Notes: generated from the letters alone by a model not told the origin. Positions 49,519 through 59,751 are shown, counted from the first letter of the stretch. The stretch is DNA of 64,000 nt from JANXXV01 sp038230275 (GCA_038230275.1 JBBRNO010000001.1:1-64000), one strand, 5' to 3'. Translations and numbers: made by a program.

Positions 49519-50550
49519 CTAGAAGTGGATTCCAATGCGCGTCCCCCAGGTTCCAAATCCGCCGTTCGTTCCGGCGATCTTGTTCCAACGTCCGTCGAAC
49601 CCCAGAGACAGACTCCTCATCAGCCGGTATTCGAATCCATAACCGGTGTGCAGGCCCAGGTCCAAATTGCCATGTCCGCCCGGAAGTCCGCGTTGTTCCA
49701 GTTCGGGGGATTGCGAAATCTGGCCCGCGACTAGTGGCCCGCCGAATGGCGCCTGGCCGCCAAAATTCTGATTCACGAAAGCAAGAATGTCCGGCGGCAG
49801 TTGCGCATCCTGGCGCACTCCGAAAGTAGCGGCCGTGCCGCGAGCGGGGTTCTGATTGTGAATGGTGACGAAGATTCCGAAGCCCAAAACGGCGTAGGGC
49901 CGGATCCGCCAGCGGTCCAACGCGGTGCTGGTGTATTTCAATGAGAACGGCACCACCTGTAACACGCGCAGCCGTGTCTCCGTGGAAGTGGTAACTGGAA
50001 ACGGCGCAGCCCCGGTGCCGCTAAGGGCGGCGGTCACATTCTGCAATCCGCCGCTGGGGTTCAGCGCCGTCAAAACCGTGAGATTCGCCACTTGCGCCAC
50101 GTTCGAAGTAGTCTTGAATGTGCTGCGGGATTCCGTCATCCCCACTAGAATTTCGTAGGAGAGCTTGCCGCGCATCCGGTCCGGCTTGTCCAGCAAGGGT
50201 AGATCGATGAAGCCGGCTTGGAACGTCCCGTTGTTCAGACGGAACGGGCTGGCGGAGGCGGAAACCAACACGCCCACCTCGGCGCCGATTTTGCCGATTT
50301 CCGGGACCAATTCCGGGGGCATCTCAAACCGTGGCTTGAACACGGCAGCCGGCGGCGGTTGCGTTTCCGGCGGCAGAGGTTGCGGCTCCGGCGCCGCGGG
50401 TGCGGGTTTGCCAATCAGGCTGCGAAGCGCGCTTTCCAGATAGGCGACCCTTTCTTCCAACGCCCGGATGCGCTCAGTATCTCCCTCGGCGGAAATTGCC
50501 AGAACGGGGAATAGCAGTAATGTGACGACAAGCAAAGATAGCGGTTTCAT
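49519..50550 (-). CDS. Outer-membrane beta-barrel protein with N-terminal coiled coil
   Basis: A 343-residue exported protein: signal peptide MKPLSLLVVTLLLFPVLAIS, a short coiled coil (ERIRALEERVAYLESALRSL, residues 26-45), a Pro-rich linker (PEPQPLPPETQPPP) and then a barrel of about ten strands ending in the terminal Phe signature (GTRIGIHF). The coiled coil plus linker at the N-terminus suggests a trimer that reaches into the periplasm, as in some porins. No family name could be assigned. Its stop lies 3 bases beyond the convergent ankyrin gene. Confidence 0.78.
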   Translation of the reverse strand: MKPLSLLVVTLLLFPVLAISAEGDTERIRALEERVAYLESALRSLIGKPAPAAPEPQPLPPETQPPPAAVFKPRFEMPPELVPEIGKIGAEVGVLVSASASPFRLNNGTFQAGFIDLPLLDKPDRMRGKLSYEILVGMTESRSTFKTTSNVAQVANLTVLTALNPSGGLQNVTAALSGTGAAPFPVTTSTETRLRVLQVVPFSLKYTSTALDRWRIRPYAVLGFGIFVTIHNQNPARGTAATFGVRQDAQLPPDILAFVNQNFGGQAPFGGPLVAGQISQSPELEQRGLPGGHGNLDLGLHTGYGFEYRLMRSLSLGFDGRWNKIAGTNGGFGTWGTRIGIHF

Positions 50551-50602
50551 AACGCGAATTCCAGCTTAGCCGATCGGTTCGATACGATGTAAGTGGGACT
50601 CT

Positions 50603-51175
50603 ATGGCAGACCAACTCTTTCTTTCCTACCGCCTCCGGGGCTTCACCGAGAACAACATGTTGCGGCACTACGAAAAAATGCTGCGGCAGTTTCCATTTTC
50701 GCGGCTCAACACCAGCGGCTCCGTGCTGCGCGTACACGCGGTTAGCTGGGAAGAGCCGCCGTTGATTGAGTTGCCGCTACCCTCCCCGCTGGACATTGAC
50801 CAGGCGCTGGCTTCGGCCAAGGAATTTGCCGCCGGCGATTGCGCCGTTCAGTTGGAGGCAAAATGGGATCTCTGGCAGTTCGGAACAGACTGGGAATTGA
50901 CCCCCACGCGCGTGATTCTTTCCTGCTTCGGGCCGCGATTTGAGAGCGAAGAGACAGATCATCTGCGCATCGACTTCGGCCTGGATGCCAGTTTCCTGCC
51001 ACAGCCGGAATTTCCAAATAACGCCTTTATGGCGCAATCGAACATTCGCAGCCTGCTGCATTTGGCCGCCGAACTGGACCGGAATCTAAACGTGGATCAG
51101 AAGCGCCTGTGGTCGGATTCGGGCGAAAACTTCGCCGAGCGCCTGCAGTGGGCGTTGGAATCTACGGCGCAGTAA
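50603..51175 (+). CDS. Conserved hypothetical cytosolic protein
   Basis: A 190-residue protein without signal peptide or membrane segment. It begins MADQLFLSYRLRGFTENNML and contains well-formed alternating strands and helices (TPTRVILSCFGPRF, DHLRIDFGLDASFLPQ, NIRSLLHLAAELDRNL). This reads as a folded single-domain protein but I recognise no family or motif. It is divergent from the barrel gene, 52 bases apart, and its last 14 bases overlap the end of the response-regulator gene on the other strand. Confidence 0.72.
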   Translation: MADQLFLSYRLRGFTENNMLRHYEKMLRQFPFSRLNTSGSVLRVHAVSWEEPPLIELPLPSPLDIDQALASAKEFAAGDCAVQLEAKWDLWQFGTDWELTPTRVILSCFGPRFESEETDHLRIDFGLDASFLPQPEFPNNAFMAQSNIRSLLHLAAELDRNLNVDQKRLWSDSGENFAERLQWALESTAQ

Positions 51176-51557
51176 TGGACCGGCTCAACAGCTCTTCCAC
51201 GGCCCCGGTCAGCATTTTGGGGACAAAGGGCTTCTGTAAAACCGAGAATTGGCCGCGTACGCTTTCGGGTAAGGAACGGACGTCGAAGGGATAGCCGCTG
51301 CACAGCAGCACCCGGATATTCGGGTTCAATTCCACCATCCGCAGCGCCATCTGGTCACCCGCCATTTCCGGCATGGTCAGATCGGCAACCACAAGCCGGA
51401 AATGATTGGGGTCCGCCTCAAATTTTGCCAGCGCGGCGTTGGCGCTGGTGTGCGACGTCACTTGATAACCCATGCGGCCCAGGAAGGTTTCCATCAGCTT
51501 GAGGAGTGCCGCTTCATCATCCACCAAAAGGAGCTTTGCCCCCACTAAATCGCCCAT
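51162..51557 (-). CDS. Single-domain response regulator (receiver)
   Basis: A 131-residue CheY-like receiver without an output domain. LLVDDEAALLKLMETFL holds the acidic pocket Asp pair; the phosphorylation site is in RLVVADLTMPEMAGDQ (Asp in VADLTMP); the conserved Lys is in VLQKPF. The Ser/Thr switch position reads LLCSGYP. No histidine kinase is nearby. Its end overlaps the convergent hypothetical gene by 14 bases. It may act by binding a partner in a phosphorelay. Confidence 0.9.
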   Translation of the reverse strand: MGDLVGAKLLLVDDEAALLKLMETFLGRMGYQVTSHTSANAALAKFEADPNHFRLVVADLTMPEMAGDQMALRMVELNPNIRVLLCSGYPFDVRSLPESVRGQFSVLQKPFVPKMLTGAVEELLSRSITAP

Positions 51558-51575
51558 TTGCTTAACCGTTTGGCC

Positions 51576-52922
51576 CTACCAGCTTGGAATCGGAATCTCT
51601 GTTGGGGACCAGTATATCCCGAGTGACACGGAATACCCAGCGCGATTCTTTCCGTCGATGGTAAACGTATGAATATCCGTTTGCAGAGACGTACTTAAAT
51701 GCCGGGAAATGATATACGATGCCCCGCCGCCGCCAAAATAATTGCGATAAGGTGCCAGTGTTTGAAAGATGCTGGACAATTGGGTGGCGCCCGCGGATGC
51801 ACTCAGTGACACCTTGCGGATCCCGTTATAGCTATACCCCGCACCGGCATTCACCGTCCGCGAAGTCAAATAGACTCCGTTTCCCGGGTTGACACCCGCC
51901 CCTGCCGAGACTGTGAAGTTGGAATGTCCCCGCCCATAGGTCAGTCCGCCTGAATACTGAGGAATGTAGTTTACGCGGTAAATTGCCTGATAGCCGGAGC
52001 TTTGTCCCAGAATTTCCGCCACTTCCGGGCTCAGTGTTACCTGCGCTGTTCCGAGAGTTTCAATGCGATAGATACCGCCGCTGAATGTGATATCCAGGCC
52101 TGGACCCAGCTTACGGCCATACGTCCCGCTTACGCCATGCAAGTCAGAGGCGCCGAACGCACGCGGGTAACTGAAGTGGGTGAAGTTGTAACCCACGCCA
52201 AACTGGTCGCGGCGGGAGACGCGGTAGGTGAGCTGAGCACTGGCCCTATATCCATTCAAGCCAACCAACGATTTCGAGGTTCGGTGCACCGTGAATCCAG
52301 CTCCGCTAAAATTGAAACTCAGTCTGGAGCTTAGCCGGTAAGTCATGCCGACAGTAGTTTGTACGTAGTAGATTCGGCTATCGAAAATGCTATTAGTTGG
52401 AATCCCAATCAGATTCGGGTCAAGAATTGAGGTGGGTGTGATAAATCCACCGTTCGCGTAATTACTGGTTCCACCGGCTACGGCAACATTAAAGGTAACC
52501 CGGCGGGTGGCGCGAACGGTATATTGCAGGTCGATGGCCTGTTCGCTGCCGTCGGCATAGGAGTGCTTGCTATAGCGGCGGTAGTCGCCCCGATAATCGA
52601 CGCCAATAGAGGAGTCCTTCCAGGCATGGCTCCCGGTGATGCCGCCATTCAGCGATCCTCCATAGAGAACCAGTTGATCCACCGTTCCGCTGCCGGTATC
52701 GATGGGAATGGAACCATTATTATAAGAACCGCTGATGCCGGCGTAAAAATTGAAATTGACCGGTTTGCCGCCCGCTTGACCTGGCTTGCCGCCGCCGCGG
52801 CTGAGAATGGATGGGCCGCCACCGCCTTCAAACTGTGCCAGGCAGGAAGCGGCGAAAACCAGGGTGATGAGCGCCGCTTTGGCGGCGGTGCTGTGAGCCC
52901 GCAAGATATCCTTCCGTTTCAT
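51576..52922 (-). CDS. Large outer-membrane beta-barrel protein
   Basis: A 448-residue exported protein. The signal peptide is STAAKAALITLVFAASCLAQ, then a Gly-rich segment (GGGGPSILSRGGGKPGQ) and about 18 to 20 regular amphipathic strands (DSSIGVDYRGDYRRYSKHSY, DQFGVGYNFTHFSYPRAFG, NFTVSAGAGVNPGNGVYLT). This organisation is that of barrels linked to export of polysaccharide in acidobacteria and myxobacteria, though no neighbouring export genes are seen. It lies 18 bases downstream of the response-regulator start on the same strand, so the two may be co-transcribed. Confidence 0.8.
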   Translation of the reverse strand: MKRKDILRAHSTAAKAALITLVFAASCLAQFEGGGGPSILSRGGGKPGQAGGKPVNFNFYAGISGSYNNGSIPIDTGSGTVDQLVLYGGSLNGGITGSHAWKDSSIGVDYRGDYRRYSKHSYADGSEQAIDLQYTVRATRRVTFNVAVAGGTSNYANGGFITPTSILDPNLIGIPTNSIFDSRIYYVQTTVGMTYRLSSRLSFNFSGAGFTVHRTSKSLVGLNGYRASAQLTYRVSRRDQFGVGYNFTHFSYPRAFGASDLHGVSGTYGRKLGPGLDITFSGGIYRIETLGTAQVTLSPEVAEILGQSSGYQAIYRVNYIPQYSGGLTYGRGHSNFTVSAGAGVNPGNGVYLTSRTVNAGAGYSYNGIRKVSLSASAGATQLSSIFQTLAPYRNYFGGGGASYIISRHLSTSLQTDIHTFTIDGKNRAGYSVSLGIYWSPTEIPIPSW

Positions 52923-53139
52923 CGATTTCCAAGGCGCGGAGACGGCCGGCCCACATAGAAGTAAGTCTGACGTGTACGGCGGGGTATGTCAAGCTGGGCA
53001 GGGGCCTAGCAGTGTGAAACCAAGCCATTCTCGGGTGTTTGGGGGGATCCAGCGAAAATTCCTTGAAAGGCGAGGCCCCGGTGGTGACATATAGTAAGGA
53101 AAGCTGCCGCCATAAGGAGGCGTGTTCCGATCCCGATCT

Positions 53140-55155
53140 ATGAAAATCCTCTACCCGATATTGTTAGTATCCGCAATTTGTTTGTCCGCTGCCGAGCTTC
53201 CGGTGCGTACCGTAATTCTCTATAAGCACGGAGTGGGATATTTTGAGCGTTCCGGCGAATTGAAGCCCGGCGAAGCGGCGAGGTTGGAATTCAAAGCGCC
53301 GGAGATGAACGACGTGTTGAAATCGCTGACGATTCAGGATAAAAATGGCGGCAAGATCACCGGATTGCGCTACGATTCCAGCGAGCCGCTGGACCACAAG
53401 CTGGGGGAATTCCCATTCCAGGTGCAGCCTGAAAACGCGTCGCTGAGCGGCTTCTTGAATCAGCTGAAGGGCGCGCGGATCACGCTGAAATTTGGCGCGG
53501 ACTTATTGGCCGGGACCATTGTGAGCGCGCGCGTCGTGGCGGGCGACGACAAACGGCCGGAGCGGGAACAGTTGGTCCTACTGGTGGATTCCGGCGAGTT
53601 GCGAACCCTGGATTTATCGGCGGCAACCAGCGTTCAATTGGGCGACGCCGCGCTGCAGGCCCAGTTACGGGACTATCTGCGAGTGGTGGCGGCTGCAAGG
53701 TCCCAGGAGAAGCGAAGTGTGTACATCGATTCGGTGGATTCCGGCACGCGCCAACTTTCGGCCAGCTACATGATCCCCACTCCGGTTTGGAAGTCGAGCT
53801 ACCGGCTGCTGTTTAAGGAAACCGGGGAACCGACGCTCGAAGGCTGGGCGATCGTGGATAACACCACTGGGGAGGATTGGGATAAAGTGCGGCTTTCTCT
53901 GGTTTCCGGACGGCCGGTGTCATTCATCAGTCAGCTTTATGAACCGAAGTATGTGCAGCGGCCAACGGCGGAGTTGGAGGAGGATCGGGCACTGATGCCG
54001 CAGGTTTATGAGGGTGCCATGAACGCACCGAAGTCTGCTCCGCGAGAGATCGACGCCGCCGCGCCCCGCAAGGCCGCCGCGCCCGCCCCAGCTCAAGCGA
54101 AGGCGATGCAGGCTGGACGGATGGAGCAATACGTCACGGTACAAGCGGCTCAAATGGTCAAAGACAGCTCCATCGCCAGCACCGCAATCGGGCGCGAGCT
54201 GGGGGATTTGTTCGAGTACCGCTTCGGCGGCCCAGTCACAGTGAAGAAGTCCGAATCGGCGATGCTGCCGTTCCTGCAACAGAAGATTGGTGCGCGGAAG
54301 CTGCTGATCTATTCCGACATGACGTCGCCGCATCCCATGAATGCCGCCGAACTGACGAATTCCACCGGGGAAACTCTAGACGGCGGACCGATCACCGTGT
54401 TCGACGCCAATGCCTACGGCGGCGAGGCGCTGGTGGAAACGGTAAAGGCCGGGGACAAGCGGCTGATCAGCTACGCCGTGGATTTGGGTACGCGCATCAC
54501 CACCGTGTTCGATTCCAGCACGGAAGCGATCCGCGAAATCCACGCGCGCCGCGGAGTAATCACCACCCGCCAAGCGGCCCGCGAAACACGGACGTACACC
54601 ATCGTCAACGTGGACAAGAAGGCGAAGACGCTGATCATCCAATACCCCGTTCGCTACGGCTACAAAGTGCTGAATCAGAAACCAGCCGAGACCACGCCGA
54701 ACGCCTATCGCTTTGAAGTGAAACTGGCGGCGGGCGCAACCGAAAAATTCCCCGTGGTGGAAGAGCGGGAACTCCAAAATTCCATCCTGATCACGAATTT
54801 CAATACGCAGGAGCTGATCACCTTCGCTCAAAACAAAGTCCTCAGCGCGGCTGCTCGAACCCAGTTGGAACAAATCGCCAAGACGAAGCAGAGCATCGCC
54901 GATGCGGACGCGGCGTTGCGCCGGACCAACACGCAGATCGATAATCTAATTCAGGATCAGGGGCGAGTGCGGCAGAATATCGCCAACCTGAATCAAGTGA
55001 GCGGACAGCAGGAACAAGTACAGAAGTACGCGCGTACGTTAGCGGAACAGGAATCTCAACTCGCCACGTTGCGGGACCGGCAAAACGAGCTTACCCAGAA
55101 GAAAGCGGCGCTTGAGAGCGAATTGAATTCGATGATCGAAAAAGTCGAATTCTGA
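53140..55155 (+). CDS. DUF4139 domain secreted protein with C-terminal coiled coil
   Basis: About 671 residues. Signal peptide MKILYPILLVSAICLSAAE; the domain starts at LPVRTVILYKHGVGYFERSG, and the central region fits DUF4139 (SASYMIPTPVWKSSYRLLF, GWAIVDNTTGEDWDKVRL). An Ala/Pro-rich low-complexity segment lies at about 300-330. The last 90 residues form a coiled coil (TQIDNLIQDQGRVRQNIANL, QKYARTLAEQESQLATLRDR). Start: the ATG at 53140 gives the clean signal peptide; a GTG at 53122 adds six residues and lies one base after a strong GGAGG, so neither spacing is ideal. The family's function is unknown; it is widespread in bacteria with large periplasmic proteomes. Confidence 0.85.
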   Translation: MKILYPILLVSAICLSAAELPVRTVILYKHGVGYFERSGELKPGEAARLEFKAPEMNDVLKSLTIQDKNGGKITGLRYDSSEPLDHKLGEFPFQVQPENASLSGFLNQLKGARITLKFGADLLAGTIVSARVVAGDDKRPEREQLVLLVDSGELRTLDLSAATSVQLGDAALQAQLRDYLRVVAAARSQEKRSVYIDSVDSGTRQLSASYMIPTPVWKSSYRLLFKETGEPTLEGWAIVDNTTGEDWDKVRLSLVSGRPVSFISQLYEPKYVQRPTAELEEDRALMPQVYEGAMNAPKSAPREIDAAAPRKAAAPAPAQAKAMQAGRMEQYVTVQAAQMVKDSSIASTAIGRELGDLFEYRFGGPVTVKKSESAMLPFLQQKIGARKLLIYSDMTSPHPMNAAELTNSTGETLDGGPITVFDANAYGGEALVETVKAGDKRLISYAVDLGTRITTVFDSSTEAIREIHARRGVITTRQAARETRTYTIVNVDKKAKTLIIQYPVRYGYKVLNQKPAETTPNAYRFEVKLAAGATEKFPVVEERELQNSILITNFNTQELITFAQNKVLSAAARTQLEQIAKTKQSIADADAALRRTNTQIDNLIQDQGRVRQNIANLNQVSGQQEQVQKYARTLAEQESQLATLRDRQNELTQKKAALESELNSMIEKVEF

Positions 55156-55189
55156 TCCAACTCCAATCAACCTTCTAGTAGGAGGACGC

Positions 55190-56875
55190 ATGCCAACCAC
55201 AGTGGCTGAACTGGATCTTACACCGATCCCAGGGAAGCAATACTTTCACATCGACCGCGAATGGCGGGAAGAGTTTATCTACTTTTTGTTAGTGGATCGT
55301 TTCCACGACGCCTCCGTCCGGGCACCCGTTGCGGGCTCGGGCCGCGCTCTGGGAGTGCAGACTCCAGACGATTTTTACGGCGGCAAGATCAAGGGCATCA
55401 CTCAGAACCTGGCCTACATTGCGGGACTCGGGTGTACCGCCATCTGGCTTTCGCCGGTGTTTGAAAACAACAGCGGCGCCTATCACGGGTACAACATCAA
55501 TAATTACCTGGATATCGATCCGCACTTTGGAACCAAGCAGGATCTGATTGACCTGGTGGCTGCGGCCCACAGCTTCCAGTTAAACGGCAAGCCATTCCCA
55601 ATACGCATCATTCTGGACGTGGTAATCAATCACTCCGGCGATAACTGGGCGTACCCCGGAGGATTTGGATTCAACTATTCGAACGATCAGCAGTTCGCGT
55701 TTGGTTCGTGGCGAAAGCCCGACCGTCCGTTGCCGTTGGAGTTGCGCAACCCGGATTACTACCATCGCAAAGGCGATATGGGCAACTACGACACCTATCC
55801 CGAAAACCAGCACGGCGATATGGTGGGGCTGAAGGATTTTGCGAACGATGACGATCAGGCCGGATCGGAACTGATCAACGTTTTAATTCAGGCGCATTGC
55901 TATTGGATACGCGAGGCGGATGTGGACGGCTTTCGCCTGGATGCGGTGAAGCACATGGGTGAATTAGCCTGTTCTCGTTTCTGTTCCAACATTCGCGAGT
56001 ATGCCTATTCCCTGGGCAAGCGTGGCTTCTTTCTGTTCGGCGAAGTTGCGTCGCCGAGCGACGAGATCATTGACCGCTACATCGGCCAAAACACTTCCCG
56101 CCAAGATGGCAACGACACCGTGTTCTTCGGCATCGATTCCGTGCTCGACTTTCGCTTGGCGGAAGGCGTTCCGCTACGCGATGTGATCAAGGGGTTCATC
56201 GGTCCGCAGCCGCTATTCGATCGCTTGGAGGCGCAGCGCAACCGGGCCTTGAACCGGGGTGAGATCGGCCGCTTTCTGGTAACCTTCGCCGATAACCACG
56301 ATTCCTTCTGGCAGCCTGGAGGACGCATCGGCGCGGGCGCCCCGGAAAACCAGATCATTGGAGCAATCGGCTATATTTTATGCGCGTTGGGCACACCCTG
56401 TATTTACTATGGAACTGAGCAGGGCTTTGAGGGGAACGGTTCAGACAACCACATGCGCGAGGCAATGTTCGATAAGGGTGCGCCAGGTGTGAACCTAATG
56501 AACACGGGTTGCAGTATCTATCGGGAGATCGCGAATATTGCAGCGGTGGTGCGGCACACGGAACCACTGCGATTCGGACGGATGTACTTCCGCCAAATCT
56601 CCGGAAACGGCGTAGATTTTGGATTTCCCTTCGGCGCCGATTACACGCTGGCGTTTTCACGCGTTCTCTATGGCCGCGAAGTGCTGGTGGCATATAACGT
56701 CAGCGGGCATCAGCGGAAAGATCGCGTCGTGGTGGATGCGGGCGTGCAACCGGCCGGCAAGGTGATGAAGTCTCTATACCCGGCAGGCGCCGGTCCGGCG
56801 GTACAGCGGGCGGCGAATGGGACGGCATTCGTGCAGCTGGATTTAGGGCCAAATCAGTTCGTGATCCTTGAATAG
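55190..56875 (+). CDS. GH13 alpha-amylase-family glycosidase, cytosolic
   Basis: A 561-residue glycoside hydrolase or transglycosylase of family GH13. The conserved regions run in order: DVVINHSGD (region I), DGFRLDAVKH with the nucleophile Asp (II), FLFGEVA with the acid/base Glu (III) and FADNHDS with the stabilising Asp (IV). No signal peptide, so it acts inside the cell on glycogen, maltodextrin, trehalose or a similar alpha-glucan; the exact substrate cannot be read. GGAGG stands five bases before the ATG. Its last 8 bases overlap the next gene. Confidence 0.92.
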   Translation: MPTTVAELDLTPIPGKQYFHIDREWREEFIYFLLVDRFHDASVRAPVAGSGRALGVQTPDDFYGGKIKGITQNLAYIAGLGCTAIWLSPVFENNSGAYHGYNINNYLDIDPHFGTKQDLIDLVAAAHSFQLNGKPFPIRIILDVVINHSGDNWAYPGGFGFNYSNDQQFAFGSWRKPDRPLPLELRNPDYYHRKGDMGNYDTYPENQHGDMVGLKDFANDDDQAGSELINVLIQAHCYWIREADVDGFRLDAVKHMGELACSRFCSNIREYAYSLGKRGFFLFGEVASPSDEIIDRYIGQNTSRQDGNDTVFFGIDSVLDFRLAEGVPLRDVIKGFIGPQPLFDRLEAQRNRALNRGEIGRFLVTFADNHDSFWQPGGRIGAGAPENQIIGAIGYILCALGTPCIYYGTEQGFEGNGSDNHMREAMFDKGAPGVNLMNTGCSIYREIANIAAVVRHTEPLRFGRMYFRQISGNGVDFGFPFGADYTLAFSRVLYGREVLVAYNVSGHQRKDRVVVDAGVQPAGKVMKSLYPAGAGPAVQRAANGTAFVQLDLGPNQFVILE

Positions 56876-57311
56876 CCGGATCGCCATCAGGCAGTTTCGG
56901 AAAGGCGACCTGCCACGGCTGCTTCAAATTGAAACCCTGTGCTTCCCCGCTGAAGCTTGGGACGCTCCGTTGTTTCTGGATTATCTGGTGCGCTATCCGG
57001 ACCTCTTTCTGATTGCCAAGTTCGGACGCCGTATCGCCGGATATGCCATCACGTGCGCGGGCCGGCAGCGCGCGGAACTGGCGTCAATTGCAGTCGACCC
57101 TGACTTTCGAACACTCGGCGTCGGCGCGGCGTTGATTGAGTATAGCGCCGCGGAGTTGCGGCGCAGGCAAGTGCGGCATTGGTGTCTAATGGTGCGCATC
57201 ACCAACGATTCGGCCATCCGGTTCTACAAACGCTTCGGGTTCGTTCGCACCCGAACCGTGCGCCGCTATTACGAAGATGGCGGCGACGCCTGGCGGATGA
57301 GTAGAAAATAA
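56868..57311 (+). CDS. GNAT-family N-acetyltransferase (RimI-like)
   Basis: A 147-residue acetyltransferase. Motif A is LASIAVDPDFRTLGVGAALI, with the acetyl-CoA-binding R/QxxGxG/A (RTLGVGA), and the C-terminal NDSAIRFYKRFGFVRTRT is the motif B of RimI-type enzymes. The start is TTG at 56868, overlapping the GH13 gene by eight bases; no strong ribosome site is seen. RimI acetylates ribosomal protein S18, but similar enzymes act on other amino termini, so only the family is certain. Confidence 0.86.
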   Translation: MNSRIAIRQFRKGDLPRLLQIETLCFPAEAWDAPLFLDYLVRYPDLFLIAKFGRRIAGYAITCAGRQRAELASIAVDPDFRTLGVGAALIEYSAAELRRRQVRHWCLMVRITNDSAIRFYKRFGFVRTRTVRRYYEDGGDAWRMSRK

Positions 57312-57315
57312 CAGT

Positions 57316-59751
57316 ATGAGTGCAACCAGCTTCCTGGAAACCGTATCGAGAGACTTTCAATACGCTTGGCGGACTCTACAAAAGAATCCGGCCTTCGCCT
57401 TGACTGCCGTGCTGACTCTGGCGCTGGGCATTGGAGCGAACACCACCATGTTCACGGTGGTCAACGCGGTCCTGCTCAAGCCACTCGGTTACCAGGAACC
57501 GGAACGGCTGGTGCGCACCTCGGCCGGAGCCACGGTTACCAAATTCGAGGCCATCGCACAGGCACGTTCGTTCGCGGGAGCGGGCGCGTTTCTCGCCTTC
57601 ACGGAAAACGTGACCATCTCAGGCACCGATAGCCCGGAACCGCTGAAGGGCGCGCGGGTGTCGCCGGAGTTCCTGCAGATTCTGGGCATCGCACCGTTGC
57701 TGGGCCGCGGATTCCTGCCTGGCGAAGACAAGCCCGGGCCCGACGTGGCCATGATTAGCGCCGAGTTATGGCACCGGCGATTTGGGGGCGATCCGAAAAT
57801 TGCCGGCGCCACGGTGAGACTCGCCGCAGCCAGTTACACCATCATCGGCGTTCTGCCTCCGGGCTTCCAGTTTCCTTTTCCGGGAGTCGATGTTTGGCGG
57901 CCCCTGCAGCCATCCGCCATCCCGCCGCGCATGCGGCAACACAGCCCGATTCTGAGCGTCTTTGCGCGCCTGAAACCTGGGGTAACTCTGCAGGCGGCCA
58001 GCGCCGAGTTGGCGGTTATTCATAATCAATACGCACTGGCCCATCCGGAAATGCTAGACGCGCGGCCGAATCAGGCGGAACATGTAACGCCAATGAAGGA
58101 TTATTTAGTTCGGGATGTTCGATCGATGCTGTGGATGCTTTCCGGCGCGGTGGGCTTCCTGCTGATTATCGCTTGCGCCAACGTGGCCAGTCTGTTGTTG
58201 GCGCGCGCCAGCTCCAGATCGAAGGAATTCGCGATCCGCGCCGCACTGGGCGCCGGACGCGGACGCATCGTCGGGCAATTACTGACCGAGAGTCTGCTGC
58301 TGGCCGCCGCCGGAGGAGCGCTAGGATTGCTGGTTGCCGAATGGAGCTTGCGCGGCATCGCGCGAATGCCGGGCCTGGAACTGCCGCGGTTGGCGGAGGC
58401 TCGCTTGGATGGAATGGTGTTGGGGTTTGCGCTGGTGCTTTCGGTGCTCACCAGCCTGCTGTTTGGATTAGCGCCGTCACTCGCGGCATCGCGCCCAGAC
58501 CTGGCCAGCGTGATGAAGACCGTCGGCCAATCCTCGAAGTCCAGATGGCCAAAACAGATTGAGCTTTGGCTGAACCCGCGCGGATTGCTGGTAGTGGGAC
58601 AAGTGGCGCTGTCCATCATCCTGCTGATCGGCGCAGCATTGCTGATCGAGAGTCTGGCGAGGCTGCGCCGGGTCGACCCGGGCTTTCAGTCAGCCAATCT
58701 GCTGACCATGCAGATTGGACTGCCGCTGACGCGTTACGACACAACGCAAAAGCAAGCCGCATTTTTCGACCAGTTGGTACAGCGTGTGGAAGCCATTCCG
58801 GGTGTGCGCAGCGCCGCTGTTACGCTCACCCTGCCGATGACGGGCTTTGCCGGAACGCCAGTGCATCTAGTGGGATCGCCACTGCTGCAGTTGAACGAGC
58901 GGCCCATCGCCACGCTGCAAGCCGTAACGCCCGGATACTTTCGCACGCTGGCGATTCCACTGCGGCGCGGGCGCGATTTTGAACTGCGCGACAATAGCAC
59001 CGCTCCGTTCGTGGCCATCATCAACGAAAGCCTGGCACGCCGTTACTGGCCGGCCTATCCAAACGGAGAGGATCCGGTGGGCCGTTCGCTACTGGCCGGT
59101 GCAAATCCGGAGCCGCTGCGGATCGTCGGTGTAGTCGCGGATGTGCGTCAGGCGGGTCTTGCCGAAGATGCCGCACTGGGGCTGTATCGACCTCGCGGCC
59201 AGACGCAGCCGCTGCCCTCTATGTTCGCTGTGCGTACGGCGGGAAATCCGCTGCGCTTTGTGGACGCGATCCGCAACCAGGTAATGGCGATCGATCGGGA
59301 TCAGGCAATGACCGACGTCAAGACCATGGAAGACGTAGTGGACGCGTCGGAAGGACAAAGGCGGTCGGTGATGATGCTACTGGTGGCTTTTTCTGGGGCG
59401 GGTCTGCTGCTGGCCGTGGTCGGCCTGTACGGCGTGATTGCCTACTCGGTGGCGCAGAAGACGAGAGAGCTGGGCATACGCCGCGCGCTGGGTGCGCAGC
59501 AGAGCGACATCCTGAGACTGGTCTTAGGGCAAGGCCTGGGACTAGCGCTGGCTGGCGCGGTGTTGGGAATCGCTGGAGCGCTCGCATTGACACGGGTGCT
59601 GCAGGGATTCCTGTTCGGGGTAAGCGCTACCGATTCGTTGACTTTCGGCGGAATCACGCTATTGCTGGTGCTGGTGGCGATGGCTGCAAGTTACATTCCA
59701 GCGCGACGGGCCGCGCGAATTGATCCGGCGGCGGCGCTGCGAGTGGGATAG
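57316..59751 (+). CDS. Full-length orphan MacB/FtsX-type ABC permease (acidobacterial duplicated orphan permease)
   Basis: An 811-residue membrane protein with the layout MacB periplasmic core - FtsX - MacB core - FtsX. The N-terminal part opens with DFQYAWRTLQKNPAFALTAV and a first helix, then a soluble domain; SSRSKEFAIRAALGAGRGRI and KTRELGIRRALGAQQSDI are the two FtsX repeat signatures. There is no ATPase gene beside it, so this belongs to the orphan permease family that is strongly expanded in acidobacteria. It follows the GNAT gene by 4 bases. What it transports or pulls on is unknown. Confidence 0.93.
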   Translation: MSATSFLETVSRDFQYAWRTLQKNPAFALTAVLTLALGIGANTTMFTVVNAVLLKPLGYQEPERLVRTSAGATVTKFEAIAQARSFAGAGAFLAFTENVTISGTDSPEPLKGARVSPEFLQILGIAPLLGRGFLPGEDKPGPDVAMISAELWHRRFGGDPKIAGATVRLAAASYTIIGVLPPGFQFPFPGVDVWRPLQPSAIPPRMRQHSPILSVFARLKPGVTLQAASAELAVIHNQYALAHPEMLDARPNQAEHVTPMKDYLVRDVRSMLWMLSGAVGFLLIIACANVASLLLARASSRSKEFAIRAALGAGRGRIVGQLLTESLLLAAAGGALGLLVAEWSLRGIARMPGLELPRLAEARLDGMVLGFALVLSVLTSLLFGLAPSLAASRPDLASVMKTVGQSSKSRWPKQIELWLNPRGLLVVGQVALSIILLIGAALLIESLARLRRVDPGFQSANLLTMQIGLPLTRYDTTQKQAAFFDQLVQRVEAIPGVRSAAVTLTLPMTGFAGTPVHLVGSPLLQLNERPIATLQAVTPGYFRTLAIPLRRGRDFELRDNSTAPFVAIINESLARRYWPAYPNGEDPVGRSLLAGANPEPLRIVGVVADVRQAGLAEDAALGLYRPRGQTQPLPSMFAVRTAGNPLRFVDAIRNQVMAIDRDQAMTDVKTMEDVVDASEGQRRSVMMLLVAFSGAGLLLAVVGLYGVIAYSVAQKTRELGIRRALGAQQSDILRLVLGQGLGLALAGAVLGIAGALALTRVLQGFLFGVSATDSLTFGGITLLLVLVAMAASYIPARRAARIDPAAALRVG